From: JAGOLU01 sp964542665
Lineage (GTDB): Bacteria > Patescibacteriota > Microgenomatia > UBA1406 > GWC2-37-13
Assembly: GCA_964542665.1 (NCBI GenBank)
Contig: CAZIUF010000005.1
Location: forward strand, 1 to 50,073
Reading direction: 5' to 3'
DNA length: 50,073 nucleotides
Below are positions 48,837 to 50,073 of the stretch, one piece after another. The notes below the pieces were generated by a model. It saw only the letters and a program-made list of their open reading frames with translations. It had not been told where the DNA came from and did no database searches. The number at the start of each line of letters is the position of its first letter. Position 1 is the first letter of the stretch. A program made the translations under genes and the position numbers.

Positions 48837-49715
48837 TCATCTGATTGGTTCGTCATCTAGTACCGTGCTGTCAATAAAATCTGTATCTTCAGCATGTTCA
48901 AGGGTGGATTTGGTGTGAATAGGTGCAGCAATCGGTTCTACACTCTCTATCTCATCCTCCATCCCCGTGTCACGAATAGTGTCAAGCGTATGCTTCTCAT
49001 ATCGTGGCGGCTCAAGAACTATGCCTGTTCTAATGTGCGGACTGATACCGGCACCAGCTGAATGGGTGTGAATCTTTGGTACCTCAACCATATTATGTCG
49101 GGGATTTTCTAGTATTTCTGGTGCATGTGTTTTTTCTTGGGCAGTCACAACGTCTTCGCGAGGAGTTCGCTTGCGTCGGAAACGACTAGCAATATCCTCC
49201 AAATAACTCGTGGTGATTTCGAGGTTCCCTGGCATCTCTATGATGATACGACACTGTATGCGGGTCTGGATGATTTTCACGTTGCCAGCGCCAAGAGCAG
49301 AAGTCAGGCGTTCTTCATACATATGTAACGTCTCAGTAGACAGATAATCACCATGTGAATCTACTTGATAGAGTATTTCTCGTACTCTATGCTCTGTTTG
49401 AGCGATGGTAAGTGACTTTGAAAGTACTTCTTCGTACAAGGCAACTAGTTTGTCATTGTCGCTGACACGCGACATGATGATCAAATGCGTGAGTGACAAA
49501 AGCCGTGATGCATATCCATCAAGCACTATCTCGGGTAAACGTAAAATACGTATCAGGTGCGATAGGTGTGAGGGCTTGACTCCAAGCAACTCAGCCAGCT
49601 TCACATTTGAAATGAGGTTGAGTTCACGAAGATCAGAAACTAACCTTGCCTGACGAAGAGGATTTTTTTCAGATTTAATCTCGTTAATTTTTTCGTGCAG
49701 TAAGTCACTTGTCAT
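48837..49715 (-). CDS. ParB-type HTH protein without the N-terminal CTPase domain
   Basis: 292 aa from ATG 49715 (MTSDLLHEKI); the longer frame (49730) contains the -10 box. Residues about 30-110 (RELNLISNVKLAELLGVKPS, then HLSHLIRILRLPEIVLDGYA) match the ParB/KorB central DNA-binding helices. The ParB N-terminal domain with the GERR and CTP-binding motifs is missing. The C-terminal half (about 175-292) is acidic, low in complexity and lacks an obvious dimer domain. It might act in chromosome partition or as a regulator; no parA is in view. Confidence 0.75.
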   Translation of the reverse strand: MTSDLLHEKINEIKSEKNPLRQARLVSDLRELNLISNVKLAELLGVKPSHLSHLIRILRLPEIVLDGYASRLLSLTHLIIMSRVSDNDKLVALYEEVLSKSLTIAQTEHRVREILYQVDSHGDYLSTETLHMYEERLTSALGAGNVKIIQTRIQCRIIIEMPGNLEITTSYLEDIASRFRRKRTPREDVVTAQEKTHAPEILENPRHNMVEVPKIHTHSAGAGISPHIRTGIVLEPPRYEKHTLDTIRDTGMEDEIESVEPIAAPIHTKSTLEHAEDTDFIDSTVLDDEPIR

Positions 49716-49721
49716 AATGCG

Positions 49722-49750
49722 ATTATACACTAATCAAAATTAACACTCAA
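49722..49750 (-). promoter_or_regulatory. leaderless promoter of the ParB-like gene
   Basis: Minus strand: -35 TTGAGT (49745-49750), 17-nt spacer, -10 TATAAT (49722-49727), 6 nt, ATG 49715. Confidence 0.75.
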
Positions 49751-49838
49751 TTATATTGAGATAAAGCTTGTAGCTAAAGTACAAACAAGAATATCATGTC
49801 CAGTTTAGATATAAACAAAGATAGAGAGAAGGGAGACT

Positions 49839-50073
49839 TTACACAACACTCACGTATTGCTTACCTCGTCGAACGTAGAACTTTACCACTCCATCTTTGA
49901 GGGCCATAAGCGTGTAGTCAACACCTTGGAGAACGTTTTTGCCCGCAAAATATTTGTTTCCTCGTTGACGAATGATGATGTGACCTGATTTTGCTACTTG
50001 GTCACCATAAATCTTGACCCCAAGACGCTTGGAAAACGAATCTCGATTTCCTTTGGTCGCTTTTTGTGCTTTT
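49839..50073 (-). CDS. rpmA: 50S ribosomal protein L27 (5' end outside the window)
   Basis: The last 77 or so residues are visible. NRDSFSKRLGVKIYGDQVAK, then IIIRQRGNKYFAGKNVLQGV, YTLMALKDGVVKF is L27. The stop codon is at 49839-49841. L27 lies at the peptidyl-transferase centre. The segment before NRDS reads KAQKATKG instead of the usual KKAGGSTRNG. The start, and any rplU upstream, lie beyond the window. Confidence 0.95.
   Translation of the reverse strand, partial: KAQKATKGNRDSFSKRLGVKIYGDQVAKSGHIIIRQRGNKYFAGKNVLQGVDYTLMALKDGVVKFYVRRGKQYVSVV

Overview
The window looks like part of a small-genome Candidate Phyla Radiation (Patescibacteria) chromosome, most likely near Microgenomates; the rank is inference from gene content and style. 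Supporting signs are compact housekeeping genes, many short lineage-specific membrane or secreted proteins with Pro/Thr linkers, a free-standing four-helix-bundle (S23-type) gene, a tRNA-Ala-23S unit without 16S rRNA, and many promoters whose -10 box sits directly before the start codon. TGA is used as a stop (ruvB, gatC), so the Gracilibacteria/SR1 code does not apply. I see no transposase, prophage or CRISPR array.

Layout. 1-1160: on the minus strand, a consensus promoter, tRNA-Ala and the 5' third of 23S rRNA. 1380-5329: a degenerate PEP-synthase-like protein, a four-helix-bundle gene between inverted repeats, ruvA, a divergent membrane protein and ruvB. 5391-8348: four tRNAs, a run of three Nudix genes with five Nudix domains, and a small membrane protein. 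8415-10713: a frameshifted solute-binding protein, secG, and a deoxyribosyltransferase-like protein. 10797-12260: a 487-residue protein that I read as a CsoSCA-type (carboxysome-type) carbonic anhydrase with no carboxysome genes near it. 12361-20984: uvrC, sortase, an unknown gene, uvrA and uvrB. 20998-25809: dedA, rsmI, exported proteins, a zinc-ribbon miniprotein with a long leader, and a hydrolase just behind tRNA-Glu. 26017-30840: yraN, rplS, pyrG, topA. 30944-37911: a complete F1Fo ATP synthase operon with an extra two-helix membrane gene between atpA and atpG and a half-length delta subunit. 37985-44246: dnaE, then gatC-gatA-gatB (transcribed in that order). 44458-50073: a LysM protein, tRNA-Gly, tRNA-Thr, a polysaccharide ligase/polymerase with a glycosyltransferase, tRNA-Val, signal peptidase I, a ParB-like HTH protein and partial rpmA.

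Functionally the window covers DNA repair and recombination (RuvAB, UvrABC, TopA, DnaE), translation (rRNA, tRNAs, L19, L27, RsmI, GatCAB), energy (ATP synthase), export and cell surface (SecG, LepB, sortase, LysM, ligase/GT2) and nucleotide metabolism (PyrG, Nudix proteins).

Four features stand out. (1) Eleven genes have a -10 hexamer exactly 6 nt before ATG/GTG, which puts the start codon at +1 (leaderless mRNA); this rule also corrects many start sites. (2) Short interspersed, often palindromic repeats occur between genes and also in frame inside uvrC, uvrB and gatB, adding peptide segments at family-variable positions. (3) The CsoSCA-like protein. (4) The altered ATP synthase operon. All coordinates were read by eye; no alignment or folding was run.
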